NCBI RefSeq assembly: GCF_900113865.1
Contig: NZ_FOQY01000009.1
Span: 62,001 to 126,000 of the forward strand
Origin: Streptosporangium canum
Lineage (GTDB): Bacteria; Actinomycetota; Actinomycetes; Streptosporangiales; Streptosporangiaceae
Direction of reading: 5' to 3'
DNA length: 64,000 nt
Positions within the stretch are counted from its first letter, which is position 1, and each line of letters begins with the position of its first letter. The position numbers and the translations under genes were made by a program. Shown piece by piece: positions 17,805-26,354 of the stretch. The notes below the pieces were generated by a model that was not told the DNA's origin, searched no databases, and saw nothing but the letters and a program-made list of their open reading frames with translations.

Positions 17805-19075
17805 GATCCGGATGATGGGAGACTCCTCGACTCATAAGGCAGGGTGGCCGACAGTTCGAAGCCGGCGCCGGAGCGTCTGCCGGCCTCCAGGGTGCCTCCC
17901 ACCATGCTGAGACGTTCGCGCATCCCGGTCAGCCCGACGCCGGCCTCTCCGGCGGGCGGCCCGGCGCCGTCGTTCGTGATGGTGATGTGCAGTCTGTCCG
18001 CGCGCCAGGCCAGCGTCATGCCGGCGGCGGCCGTCGCCCCCGCGTGTTTGATCACGTTGGTCAGTCCCTCTTGGATAACACGATAGGCGGTCAGGTCGAC
18101 GGCGGGGCGCAGCGGCCGGGCGTCCCCGACCTCCTGTACGGCGAGCCGTACGCCTGTGCCGCGCACCTGGTCGAGCAGGTCGGAGAGATCGCCGAGTCCC
18201 GGTTGCGGAGTGGTGCCGCCGTCGGCGCGTAGCACGCCCAGGAGCCCGCGCATGTCGCGCAGGGCCTCGCGCCCGACCCCGGCGATGGTGGCGAACACAC
18301 CCGCCCCGGGCGAGCCGGGGTCGGACAGCCTACCGCCTTCCGCCTGGCTGACCATGACGGCGAGCGAGTGGGACACCACGTCGTGCATCTCGCGGCTGAT
18401 GCGGTCGCGCTCCGCCCGCGCCGCCTCTTGCCGCTCCCGCGCACGGTCGGCCTCCGCGCGCTCGGCCTTCGCTCTGAGCTCGGACAGGAACAACACCCGG
18501 ATCCGGCTGAGGCGGCCCAGCGACCATAGGCACGCCGCTGCGGCGACCAGGCCGACCGACAGCCCGATCCGCCACGCGACCAGCTCGTAGGAGCCCGACG
18601 AGCCGCCCCATGAGGCCGGATTCCACAGACGCGCCAGGATCAGAGCCACACCCGTCAGGGCGACGGCCAGACAGGCCAGGCTGGGCAGCAGGTCGAGCCG
18701 GCCGGAGACCGTGTAGAGCAGCAGCCCGAAGACCAGCGTGCTCGGCAGCAGCACCGCCGAATAGTAGGCGCCGCCCGGGTCATGCAGGGGCGGCAGTGCC
18801 ACCAGCAGCAGCATCGCCGCGGCGGCCAGGCCGTACGCCACCAGCGGGCGCAGCCGACGCGGAACGACGCACCCGTGCAGCACAAGCAGGCCGAGACCCG
18901 CGAGCAGGCGGAGCGGCGGAGGACTGTCCGAGGCCCGGAGCAGGCTCAACGAGACCAGGCCGAGCGGCAGGAAGAGCAGGACCGCGAGCAGGGCATCGGT
19001 GCTCACCTGATGCCGGTCGAGAAACGAGTCCACCGCGGCGTCGGAAGATGACGGGGACTCTCGCACGCCCACCAT
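17801..19075 (-). CDS. Sensor histidine kinase, HisKA_3 (NarL partner) type
   Basis: A kinase of about 424 residues with several N-terminal membrane segments (LLAVLLFLPLGLVSLSLL and others to about residue 160), a coiled linker rich in Arg, Glu and Ala, and the HisKA_3 phospho-acceptor box RDRISREMHDVVSHSLAVMV. The ATPase domain shows the N-box GLTNVIKHAGA and G-box GVGLTGMRERLSMVGG. The start ATG at 19075 overlaps the stop of the upstream membrane protein by one base (TAATG). The signal is unknown; the multi-pass N terminus suggests sensing within the membrane. Confidence 0.92.
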   Translation of the reverse strand: MVGVRESPSSSDAAVDSFLDRHQVSTDALLAVLLFLPLGLVSLSLLRASDSPPPLRLLAGLGLLVLHGCVVPRRLRPLVAYGLAAAAMLLLVALPPLHDPGGAYYSAVLLPSTLVFGLLLYTVSGRLDLLPSLACLAVALTGVALILARLWNPASWGGSSGSYELVAWRIGLSVGLVAAAACLWSLGRLSRIRVLFLSELRAKAERAEADRARERQEAARAERDRISREMHDVVSHSLAVMVSQAEGGRLSDPGSPGAGVFATIAGVGREALRDMRGLLGVLRADGGTTPQPGLGDLSDLLDQVRGTGVRLAVQEVGDARPLRPAVDLTAYRVIQEGLTNVIKHAGATAAAGMTLAWRADRLHITITNDGAGPPAGEAGVGLTGMRERLSMVGGTLEAGRRSGAGFELSATLPYESRSLPSSGS

Positions 19076-20097
19076 TATGGTCGGCGTGCGTGAACGAGGT
19101 GCCGGCGGCGGAAGAGGTACGCCAGCGCGGCCACCGCCAGAGCCGCACCCCACAGCGGCCACAACATTTCCGGCAGCCAGGCCCCCAGTTCGTTGTCCGC
19201 CCCCGCAGGGCCGACCTGCTCGCCGGTGAGCTTCTTGCGGACGTACATCAGTCCGGCGGAAGTGATGGGGAGGGAGACGGCCAGAGCCGAGTAGGCCGGG
19301 AGCCTCGCCGGAATCGGACGCCCGCGCAGGAACGGCGCCCAGCGCGGCCAGATCTCGCCCCACGGCCGGACCAAGCCAACGGTCAGGACCGCACCGATGA
19401 GACCGAGCGTGCTGAGACCGGCGCCGATCGGGGTGATCTCGGCGATGTGGGCCAGGAACTGGTCGCTGATCCCGACAGGCACGCCCAGCAGCCAGCCGAA
19501 GCGGGTGACGGCGTAGACGACGGGGACGGCGACCGCGACGGCGGTCGCGTACTGCCCGACCCGTAGCGCGCCGGCGGCGCTACCGGGCCGCCCGGCCCCT
19601 GCGATCAGCGCGCGCGTCCCCAGGATCATCAGGCTGACGCCGGCCGCCATCAGGATGAGCAGGTTGACGCTCGGCCACGTGAGCATGGTCGCGATCATCG
19701 AGAACTCGGCCTGGCCGGCGAGCGCGGCAACCAGCATCACCGGCAGATACCCAGCGGTCATCATGATGCGCACGTCAGGCAGGAGCACCGCCAGGCCGAC
19801 GCCGACCGCGATGGCCACGACGGCGGGGGCCCGGTTGAGCGCACCTCTGACGGCGAGCACGGCGACGACGCCGGCCACCAGCGCCGACACCGCGAGCACG
19901 GCCCCGCCGGCCGCCGCTGGAAGAGGGTCGAGCAGGGTGTTGCCCGAGCCCGCACGGCCGGCGTCGAAGGGATATGCGGGCCCTCCGACAGCCCAGAGCA
20001 GGCTGAGGGGCAGATAGCTCACCGCCCAGACGGCGATGATCAGGATCGGCACGATTGCGAGGCGGTTTCGTGGGGGAGAGGTGGTCACCCGGCCCAA
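19075..20097 (-). CDS. Polytopic membrane protein of unknown function
   Basis: A 340-residue, almost wholly hydrophobic protein with roughly eight to ten membrane segments (for example IVPILIIAVWAVSYLPLSLL, AVLAVSALVAGVVAVLAV, LGLIGAVLTVGL, PLWGAALAVAALAYLF). No transporter signature was recognised. It is the first gene of an operon whose next genes are a HisKA_3 kinase and its LuxR-type regulator, with a one-base overlap to the kinase, so it may be the sensor or the function this system controls. Confidence 0.75.
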   Translation of the reverse strand: MGRVTTSPPRNRLAIVPILIIAVWAVSYLPLSLLWAVGGPAYPFDAGRAGSGNTLLDPLPAAAGGAVLAVSALVAGVVAVLAVRGALNRAPAVVAIAVGVGLAVLLPDVRIMMTAGYLPVMLVAALAGQAEFSMIATMLTWPSVNLLILMAAGVSLMILGTRALIAGAGRPGSAAGALRVGQYATAVAVAVPVVYAVTRFGWLLGVPVGISDQFLAHIAEITPIGAGLSTLGLIGAVLTVGLVRPWGEIWPRWAPFLRGRPIPARLPAYSALAVSLPITSAGLMYVRKKLTGEQVGPAGADNELGAWLPEMLWPLWGAALAVAALAYLFRRRHLVHARRP

Positions 20098-20295
20098 TTT
20101 GCCGCCGCGGAGGTGCCCCGCACATCGTCACCGGGTCTCGGCCGGCTCCTCCGGAGGTCGCGACGGCGTCGTCCTGGAGGATGACGCTCGACCGCCTGGT
20201 CGGCGAGAGCGGGGCGCCCCAAGCTGGAAGGGTTGCGTCCACGGACGTGGTGTATGAGTTTCCCGAGGTAGTAGGCGTGGCGTCGTGAAATGAGG

Positions 20296-20356
20296 ACGGC
20301 CATCGCGTGATCCTTCGAGTGCGAAGATCAAGTTCGAAGGATCACGCGATGGCCGT
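20296..20356. repeat. 23-bp perfect inverted repeat at the transposase start
   Basis: Arms at 20296-20318 and 20334-20356 are perfect reverse complements over 23 bases and are separated by 15 bases. The right arm includes the ATG of the IS256-like transposase (20349), and the left arm is its mirror image. It may be two IS left ends brought head to head, or a structure that occludes the transposase start. Confidence 0.8.
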
Positions 20357-20634
20357 ACCCGACAGTGTGGACCCCACCGCGTGGCCGGCGGAGCAGATCG
20401 ATCATGGCAATCCGGATCCGTTGCGATCCATGGTGAAGGCCATGGCCGAGACGCCTGTGTCGGCCGAGGCCGACGGCCTGTGCGGAGCCGAGTACGGCCG
20501 GCGTAGCGACGAGCGAACCAACTCCCGTAACGGCTACCGCACCCGCGACTGGGACACCCACGCAGGAACCGTGGAACTCGCCATTGCGAAACTGCGCTCG
20601 GTCTCCTACTTCCCCGACTGGCTGCTGGAGCGGC
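20349..20634 (+). mobile_element. IS256-family transposase, N-terminal fragment
   Basis: About 95 residues of a mutator-type (IS256) transposase: AVPDSVDPTAWPAEQIDHGN, MVKAMAETPVSAEADGLCGA, GRRSDERTNSRNGYRTRDWD and VELAIAKLRSVSYFPDWLLE. A complete enzyme has about 400 residues; here the catalytic DDE domain is missing. The reading frame runs without a break into the C-terminal end of an integrase. The element is dead and marks a recombination joint. Confidence 0.85.
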
Positions 20635-20754
20635 GCCGCCTTGACCGACGAGCGGCAGCGGGAGGTGGCCCGCAAGCTCGACGACCTCGCCCGTGGGGCC
20701 CTGGCGAAGGGATCGGGCACGCAACGGGCACGGAAGCGGAAGAAGGCCGAATGA
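20635..20754 (+). pseudogene. Tyrosine integrase remnant, C-terminal tail
   Basis: Frame ALTDERQREVARKLDDLARG followed by ALAKGSGTQRARKRKKAE and a stop is the basic C-terminal tail that follows the catalytic Tyr region in AICE-type integrases. It ends 61 bases before the tRNA-Ala fragment, the normal position of an integrase gene next to its attachment site. The stop context GCCGAATGAA and the following hairpin are repeated beside the intact tRNA-Ala at 30083-30137. Confidence 0.75.
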
Positions 20755-20761
20755 AGATCGG

Positions 20762-20800
20762 AGCCCAGGTTACGACAGCATGCCTGACCTGGGTTTTTGT
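20762..20800. terminator. Hairpin between integrase tail and att copy
   Basis: AGCCCAGG (20763-20770) pairs with CCTGGG (about 20787-20792), followed by TTTTTGTG. The same arrangement is found beside tRNA-Ala at 30099-30137. It would terminate the former integrase gene and is duplicated with the attachment site. Confidence 0.6.
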
Positions 20801-20815
20801 GCGTCCGAGAGGGAG

Positions 20816-20857
20816 TGGAGCCTAGGAGATTCGAACTCCTGACATCCTGCTTGCAAA
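20816..20857 (-). repeat. Left attachment site: copy of tRNA-Ala 3' part
   Basis: 42 bases identical to 30154-30195, covering the acceptor 3' strand, T arm, variable loop and anticodon arm up to the anticodon loop of tRNA-Ala(UGC). Identity stops at 20858, where the real tRNA continues with its other anticodon strand and D arm. This is the standard footprint of site-specific integration into a tRNA 3' end. The pair of repeats bounds about 9.3 kb. Confidence 0.9.
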
Positions 20858-20951
20858 TCAGTCGGATCTTGGACCGTACAGGCGGTGAGCCGGGCGGCGG
20901 GCTCCTGGGAGTGACCGTGACTGACCGCTGTTGACCGCCCCTGATGGCCCG

Positions 20952-21218
20952 CTAATGGCCCGGCGACCTGGGAGAGGCCTGCGAGCCCGTCGCCCGCCAC
21001 CGACGCGCGAGGAATCGACCGCCCGACCGCAACCCACGAAAGAGAAGCCGGACCAACCCGAAGAGAAATGCAACCTCGAACAACAGGGAACACATGAGCA
21101 GAACTTCGCTGAGCGACTCCCGATCACTCTCGTGTGCCCATTCGATGAGTACGGACGAGGCGACCATGCCCAACACGTACCCGAGCATCGTCAAAGCCTC
21201 GTTGTACCCGGTTCGCAT
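20952..21218 (-). CDS. Small membrane protein of unknown function
   Basis: An 88-residue protein with two likely membrane segments (LTMLGYVLGMVASSVLI and LLMCSLLFEVAFLFGLVRLL) separated by a charged loop (EWAHESDRESLSEV) and a basic C-terminal tail. The ribosome site is weak. G+C is lower than in core genes. It is the first gene inside the left end of the island. Confidence 0.5.
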   Translation of the reverse strand: MRTGYNEALTMLGYVLGMVASSVLIEWAHESDRESLSEVLLMCSLLFEVAFLFGLVRLLFRGLRSGGRFLARRWRATGSQASPRSPGH

Positions 21219-21510
21219 GTGTTGATCTTAGGCCTGCCTCAATGCTCAAGGCTCTACCAAACGGGCCGGGGACCACACCACGAGCAGCTACATGAGTGCC
21301 TCCATAGGCCGTCGTTGTCTGACGTCTGCAAGTTAACGTCGAGATGAAGTCAGACCAGCACGAGGACGGGCGTGCCGGGGCGTGAGACACGGTCATGCGG
21401 TATCGCACTTCGGGCCGCTCCGGTATGCGGGTCGCCTCCTCTCGCTCGACGCGGCGGACGAAGGCGCGATCGACCGCGCGCAGGCCGAGGCGGCACCTCA
21501 TTGGGTAGCG
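21219..21510. other. Gap upstream of the DoxX-like gene
   Basis: No complete gene. A plus-strand frame around 21395-21510 (HFGPLRYAGRLLSLDAADEG) looks like part of a small YCII-like protein but has no clear start. Treat as a possible fragment only. Confidence 0.3.
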
Positions 21511-21534
21511 ACACTATCCATTATTGGATAGTGT
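21511..21534. promoter_or_regulatory. Palindromic operator before the DoxX-like gene
   Basis: ACACTATCC-6-GGATAGTGT is a perfect 9-bp-arm palindrome with an A+T-only spacer (ATTATT), ending 25 bases before the ATG at 21560. The symmetry and position fit the operator of a dimeric repressor (MarR-, TetR- or HxlR-type). No regulator gene is adjacent, so the protein that binds it is unknown. Confidence 0.6.
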
Positions 21535-21559
21535 GACTATCGAAAGGTGGGTGAGTTTC

Positions 21560-22081
21560 ATGACCGTGATCGTCCTTGTCCTGGCCACTCTGGGTTTCCG
21601 CCTGCTGGGGGCGCTGTCGGGGCCGGCCCGTTTCGCCACCTGGCGAGTGAGCACCGCGCATGGACTGGCCGTCATGCTGGTGATGACGGCCAGTGCGCAC
21701 TTCGTACCGCCGGGTGTGAGCTTCATGCCGAACCACGCCGACATGCTGGCCATGGTCCCGCCGATCATCCCGTTCCCGGCATTCGTGGTTTACCTGACCG
21801 GCGTTCTGGAACTGGCGGGAGCAGCGGGGCTGGTCCTGCCGGGCACCCAGCGGGCGGCTGGTCTGTGCTTGGCGCTGCTGTTCGTGCTCATGCTCCCGGC
21901 TAACATCTACGCCGCCCTGGCCGACGTGCCCTTCGCAGGCGGTACGGCGGAGCCGCTGTGGCAGCGAGTCCCCGAGCAGATCCTCTACATCGGCGTGGCA
22001 ATCTGGGCCGCAGGTCTCCCGGCGCGGCCTGCCGGCCGTACGGCTGTCACGTCGGCTGAGGGTTACCCGGCTGTACGGTGA
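21560..22081 (+). CDS. DoxX-like family membrane protein
   Basis: A 173-residue protein with four membrane segments (VIVLVLATLGFRLLGAL, VMLVMTASAHFVPPGVSFMP, FPAFVVYLTGVLELAGAAGL, LALLFVLMLPANIYAAL). The segment AHFVPPGVSFMPNHADMLAM and the ELAGAAGLVLP helix are typical of the DoxX/DoxD-like family, which is linked loosely to quinone and sulfur redox or detoxification. ATG 21560 is used; a TTG at 21524 lies inside the palindrome. It is the only plus-strand gene of the island. Confidence 0.8.
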   Translation: MTVIVLVLATLGFRLLGALSGPARFATWRVSTAHGLAVMLVMTASAHFVPPGVSFMPNHADMLAMVPPIIPFPAFVVYLTGVLELAGAAGLVLPGTQRAAGLCLALLFVLMLPANIYAALADVPFAGGTAEPLWQRVPEQILYIGVAIWAAGLPARPAGRTAVTSAEGYPAVR

Positions 22082-22287
22082 AGAGATCAGACATGGACCA
22101 CGAGCCCCGAAAACCCCATGCGGACGTACGCACCGCACCCGCCTGATCTTCCCGTCTGCCTCGTCCCACCCCGGAGGGGCAACAGCCCGGGGACGGATGA
22201 TCAAGGCCGTCTTCGCGTGTACATCAGCCGGTAGACGTTCCTCGGCCATCGGAGGCCAACGATCACAGACGGCCTTGAAGGCGGCTC

Positions 22288-23160
22288 TTACCAGCGATTG
22301 AGCAGCCACTGCTCGACCGCCGCGCTCATCTTCCCGCCCACCTCCAGCGCCGCCACCTTGGCTGCGGCCGGGTTGGTGCCCGACGCCTGGCCGAGAATCA
22401 CTCCGAGCACCAAGCGGCCCCGCACGTGGGAGGCCCACATCAGGTTGCCGCCCGCGGCGGTGCCGGAGCCGGTCTTGATGCCGATGACACCGTGCCTTCT
22501 CAGCAGCGTGTTGGTGTTGGACAGCCTTCTCGCGTCGCCGGGGACAGCGGTGTCCGCCTGCGCCACCACCTCGCGGAAGACCGGATCGCGCATCGCCTCC
22601 TTGGCCAGCTTGAGCTGGTCGGCCGCGATACTGACAGTGCTGTCCTCGTTGCCGCTGACGCCCGTGTACCTGGTGCTGGACATACCCAGACGGTGGGCGG
22701 TGGCGTTCATCCGCTCGACGAAGCGCTCCTGCGAACCGGCGTCCCAGCGGGCCAGGAGGCGGGCCACGTTGTTGCCCGACGGCACCAACATCAGCTCCAG
22801 CATGCGGCGCAGCCGTACCCGCTGGCCCTCCCTGACCGGGGCGGTGGACTCCCGCAGCGTATGAGACTCGTCGGCGGCTGTGCGGTCCACCTTGATCAGC
22901 GGGCCGTCGTCGCCGGGCCGGAGCGGGTGGCGGCGTAGGATCACGTAGGCGGTCATGACCTTCGTCACGCTGGCGATGGGCACCGGATTCGGCTCACCGC
23001 TGGCGCCCAGGCTGCCCACGCCCTCCACCTCGATCGCCGCCTGGCCCTCGGCCGGCCACGGCAGGAGTACGCCGGGCACGGTGGCCCCGGAGACGGGCGG
23101 CATGGTCGCGCAGCCGGACAGGGCGCTCGCCAGCAGGAGAAACACCAAGGAACATCGCAT
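22288..23160 (-). CDS. Lipoprotein D-alanyl-D-alanine carboxypeptidase (low-mass PBP)
   Basis: A 290-residue serine peptidase of the S11 type. The signal peptide ends in the lipobox LSGC, so the enzyme is tethered outside the membrane. Catalytic motifs are complete: SVTK (Ser64, Lys67), SGN (Ser128) and KTGSG (Lys229). It should trim the terminal D-Ala from peptidoglycan stem peptides. It lies 70 bases after the island kinase gene in the same direction, so it is probably under the control of that two-component system. In glycopeptide resistance a carboxypeptidase (VanY type) is controlled in this way, but no vanHAX genes are present. Confidence 0.9.
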   Translation of the reverse strand: MRCSLVFLLLASALSGCATMPPVSGATVPGVLLPWPAEGQAAIEVEGVGSLGASGEPNPVPIASVTKVMTAYVILRRHPLRPGDDGPLIKVDRTAADESHTLRESTAPVREGQRVRLRRMLELMLVPSGNNVARLLARWDAGSQERFVERMNATAHRLGMSSTRYTGVSGNEDSTVSIAADQLKLAKEAMRDPVFREVVAQADTAVPGDARRLSNTNTLLRRHGVIGIKTGSGTAAGGNLMWASHVRGRLVLGVILGQASGTNPAAAKVAALEVGGKMSAAVEQWLLNRW

Positions 23161-23230
23161 ACCGAATACGCTGCGCCGCCCACGTGTCAATCCGGCCGTG
23201 ACCGTGTTTCCGCACCGGCTTGGTCGTGTG

Positions 23231-24475
23231 TCAACCGTGCGTCAGCCCGGTGCTCCGACCAGCTGGTGAAGTGAGACGGAGGATGGCGACCGCGCCGCCG
23301 TCGGGGGCGTTGGCGAGGGTGAGGTCGGCACCGATGACCTCGGCCTGGCCGAAGGCGATGGCCAGGCCGAGGCCGTGCCCCTGGCCGCGTTCGGCCGCTC
23401 CGGTGCGGAACCGCTGCGGCCCGTGGGCCAGCAGCTCGTCCGGGAAGCCGGGGCCGTGATCGCGTACGACGACGGCCGTCCCTTCCACGGCGACCTCCAC
23501 CGGAGGGCGTCCGTGCCGGTGGGCGTTGATGACGAGGTTGGCGATGATCCGGTCGAGACGGCGGGGGTCGGTCTCCGCGACCGGTGCGCCGGTCACCGTT
23601 ACCGCCGCCTGGAGCCCGGTCCGCTGTACGGACTCCTCGACGACCTCACCGACCGGCACCGGCACGCGGTCGGCACGCTCGGCGCCCGCGTCGAGGCGGG
23701 AGATCTCCAGCAGACACTCCACCAGGGTCCGCAGCACCCGCACCCGGTCGCGTACCAGGTCGGTGACCTCGCCGTCCGGGAGCAGCTCGGCCGAGGTCAT
23801 CAGGCCCATCATCGGGGTGCGCAGCTCGTGGGCGACGTCGGCGGTGAAGCGCTGCTCGCTGAGGAGGCGCCGCTGCAGGCCGGCGGCCATGGAGTTGAGC
23901 CCGGCGCCGATCTCGGCGATCTCGTCCCGGCCACCCGCATCGGTGCGGGCGGCCAGGTTGCCGTCGGCGATCTCGCGGGCGGTGCGGGCCATGCGCCGCA
24001 GCCGCCGGTTGGGGAGTTCGGCCGCCAGCACCGACAGCGGTACCACCCCGGCCAGGGCGAGCAGTGCGGCTTTGGCCATGTTGCGGTCCAGCGCGTACAG
24101 GCTGAGTAGCTCCGAACCCATCGAGATCTGTACGCTCACCGCCTGACGGCCGTCGCCGCCATACAGCTGGGCCGCCCACATCCAGGGCTCGTCCCGATGA
24201 TCGAGCCCGTACCAGATCACCGTCCGGCCGGGCCGCAGCTGGGCGGCCAAAGCGTCAGGGAGCGCCGCGACGGTCACCACGTCGTCGGGCGTGCCGCCGG
24301 GCCGGTCAGCGGGGGCCAGTGACCTGTCGAGGGCTATCCGGGCTCGGGCCTCGCCGATGTCCAGGTCGCGCTGCCAGGTCGCCCGGTGAACCAGGAGCCC
24401 TACCATGGCGGCGACGACGGCGGAGGCGAGCGTGACGAGGACGGCGATCTTCCATCGCAGCGAAGCCGGATTCAT
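23231..24475 (-). CDS. Two-component sensor histidine kinase (island)
   Basis: A 414-residue kinase with two membrane segments (KIAVLVTLASAVVAAMVGLL and AALLALAGVVPLSVLAAEL) around an extracytoplasmic sensor of about 110 residues. It has a HAMP region, the His box FTADVAHELRTPMMG, an N-box IIANLVINAHRHG and GQGHGLGLAIA. The layout resembles CseC/envelope-stress kinases of streptomycetes. Its ATG overlaps the response regulator stop by four bases. The sensor binds an unknown envelope signal. Confidence 0.92.
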   Translation of the reverse strand: MNPASLRWKIAVLVTLASAVVAAMVGLLVHRATWQRDLDIGEARARIALDRSLAPADRPGGTPDDVVTVAALPDALAAQLRPGRTVIWYGLDHRDEPWMWAAQLYGGDGRQAVSVQISMGSELLSLYALDRNMAKAALLALAGVVPLSVLAAELPNRRLRRMARTAREIADGNLAARTDAGGRDEIAEIGAGLNSMAAGLQRRLLSEQRFTADVAHELRTPMMGLMTSAELLPDGEVTDLVRDRVRVLRTLVECLLEISRLDAGAERADRVPVPVGEVVEESVQRTGLQAAVTVTGAPVAETDPRRLDRIIANLVINAHRHGRPPVEVAVEGTAVVVRDHGPGFPDELLAHGPQRFRTGAAERGQGHGLGLAIAFGQAEVIGADLTLANAPDGGAVAILRLTSPAGRSTGLTHG

Positions 24476-25161
24476 GTGACGCTCAATTTGTACCCGAACC
24501 CGCGGACCGTCTCGATGCGCTCGGCGCCGACCTTCTTGCGCAGGCGCTGTACGCACAGGTCGACCACGCGGCTGTCGCCGTCCCATCCGTAGTCCCACAC
24601 GGTGCGCAGCAGCGTCGCCCGTTCCAGCACGATGCCGGGATGGGCGGCGAACTCCAGCAGCAGCCGCAACTCGGTCGGGCTCAGCTCGATGCGTTGCCCC
24701 GCCCGCCGTACCTCCAGCGAACCGGTGTCGATGCTCAGCTCGCCGAAGGTGAGCACCGCACTCGCGGCGGCCTGCCCGGTCGTGGGCTGGGGCTGAGCGA
24801 TGGTGGCCCGGCGCAGCAGCGAGCGGATCCTGGCCACCAGCACCGGCAGGTCGACTGGTTTGACCACATAATCGTCGGCGCCGCCCTCCAGCCCTGCGAC
24901 GATATCCAGGCCGTCGCCGCGGGCCGACATCATGAGGATCGGCACCTGACTGGTTTCCCGGATCCTGCGGCACAAGCTGATGCCGTCCAGGCCGGGCAGC
25001 ATCACATCCAGTAGCAGGAGGTCATGGCCGCCCGCCTGGGCCGCCTCCAGGCCGCTCAGCCCGTCAGCGGCGGTGGCCATTCGATAGCCGTAGCGTTCCA
25101 GGGCCAGGCTGACGGACGCGCGGATCACCGCGTCGTCCTCGACGAGCAGCAGGAATGTCAT
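24472..25161 (-). CDS. OmpR-family response regulator (island)
   Basis: A 229-residue regulator: receiver domain (LLLVEDDAVIRASVSLALER; acceptor Asp in LLLLDVMLPGLDG; ILMMSARGDG; Lys in YVVKPVDLPVLVAR) and a winged-helix output domain ending VVDLCVQRLRKKVGAERIET and GFGYKLS. It starts 15 bases after the permease stop, so it is part of the same operon as the exporter. Similar to CseB-type regulators. Confidence 0.93.
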   Translation of the reverse strand: MTFLLLVEDDAVIRASVSLALERYGYRMATAADGLSGLEAAQAGGHDLLLLDVMLPGLDGISLCRRIRETSQVPILMMSARGDGLDIVAGLEGGADDYVVKPVDLPVLVARIRSLLRRATIAQPQPTTGQAAASAVLTFGELSIDTGSLEVRRAGQRIELSPTELRLLLEFAAHPGIVLERATLLRTVWDYGWDGDSRVVDLCVQRLRKKVGAERIETVRGFGYKLSVT

Positions 25162-25176
25162 GAAAATGCACCATAT

Positions 25177-26352
25177 CTACCGAAGTGCGTCGACTGGTTC
25201 CATGCGGGCGGCGCGCAGGGCCGGGTACAGGCCCGCGAGCAACCCGACGACGGCACCGGCGGCAGGTGCCATGACGGCCAGCCGCACGTCCAAAACCGGA
25301 GTCCACTGCTTGGCGGCGCAGACTGCGACGATCACGACGATCCCCACGGAAGCGCCGATGATGCCGCCGGTCAACCCGGTGAGGGTGGACTCCAGCAGGA
25401 ACTGCGCGGCGACGTGGCGGCGGGCGGCGCCCAGGGCGCGGCGCAAGCCGATCTCAGCGATGCGCTCCATCACGGTCACCAGCGTGACGTTGGCGATGCC
25501 GACCGCACCGACGACCAGGGAGACCAGCCCGAGGATCAGGAAGAGTGCGTTGACATCGCCTTCCACCGCATCGCGTGCTCTGGTGGGGCTGGGCGGCGAT
25601 ATGACCTGGAGGAGGGCCTCGTTGCCGGGACTGAGTGCGGCCGGCGCCTGCTCGGCGATCAGTTCCGCGGCGCCGAGGCCGGTGTTGACCAGGACCCGGG
25701 TCACGATGCTCAGGCCGTAGCGCTTTCCGATGGCCGGCGGCAGCAGGACGGCGCTCGCGAGGCTCTTTTCGCGTTTCAGATCGCCGAGCACGCCGATGAC
25801 GGTGTATGCCTGGGTGCCGATGAAGACGGCCGGGGCCCGTTCCAGCCGGGTGATGCCCAGCATCTTGGCCGCGTGCTGGCCCAGCACGACGACCTTGTCC
25901 CCGCGGGCGACGTGCCCGGCGTCGAAGTAGCGGCCCTCGACCATTCTGCCTTTGACCGCGGCGGGCAGGCTGGGGCTGCTGGCGACCACGGTGAGAGTCT
26001 GGTCGGTGATCCGGGTGGGGTCCACGATGTCGTTGGAGCGGACGCTGAGGTTGGCGCTCTGTTCCGACTCGGCGAGGGCAGCGGCGGAGACCACCCCGCG
26101 CAGCCGGGTCACCTGGCTGACGTCGGCCCAGTCGACCAGGGGGAACGGGTTCTCCGGGACTTCGACCGTGACGGAGGTGGCGGTCAGCTCGTCGAAACGG
26201 CCGACGATCTGGTTGCCCGCCGTCGCGGCGACGCCCAGGGTGACCACGAGCGTGGTGATGCCCAGCACGGTGCCCAACGTGGTCAGCGCCGAGCGCGCCG
26301 GGCGGGCCAGCAGGCCCGCCATGGCCTCGTTCAGCAGGTCGCGCGGGTGCAC
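25177..26352 (-). CDS. MacB-like ABC transporter permease (island)
   Basis: A full-length 391-residue permease: N-terminal membrane segment (SALTTLGTVLGITTLVVTLG), complete extracytoplasmic core domain (about residues 45-270), and a C-terminal FtsX module with [38 protein letters not shown] and the last two membrane segments. The start is GTG, two bases after the ATPase stop. Together with the ATPase and adaptor it forms a tripartite exporter of the MacAB type adapted to a single-membrane cell. Substrate unknown; antimicrobial peptides or lipids are likely. Confidence 0.9.
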   Translation of the reverse strand: MHPRDLLNEAMAGLLARPARSALTTLGTVLGITTLVVTLGVAATAGNQIVGRFDELTATSVTVEVPENPFPLVDWADVSQVTRLRGVVSAAALAESEQSANLSVRSNDIVDPTRITDQTLTVVASSPSLPAAVKGRMVEGRYFDAGHVARGDKVVVLGQHAAKMLGITRLERAPAVFIGTQAYTVIGVLGDLKREKSLASAVLLPPAIGKRYGLSIVTRVLVNTGLGAAELIAEQAPAALSPGNEALLQVISPPSPTRARDAVEGDVNALFLILGLVSLVVGAVGIANVTLVTVMERIAEIGLRRALGAARRHVAAQFLLESTLTGLTGGIIGASVGIVVIVAVCAAKQWTPVLDVRLAVMAPAAGAVVGLLAGLYPALRAARMEPVDALR

Positions 26353-26354
26353 AT

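Noticed and set aside
22288..23160. Beta-lactamase
   Set aside because: The KTG box, the SGN motif and the lipoprotein/S11 layout fit a D,D-carboxypeptidase; no class A beta-lactamase omega-loop ExxLN motif is seen.
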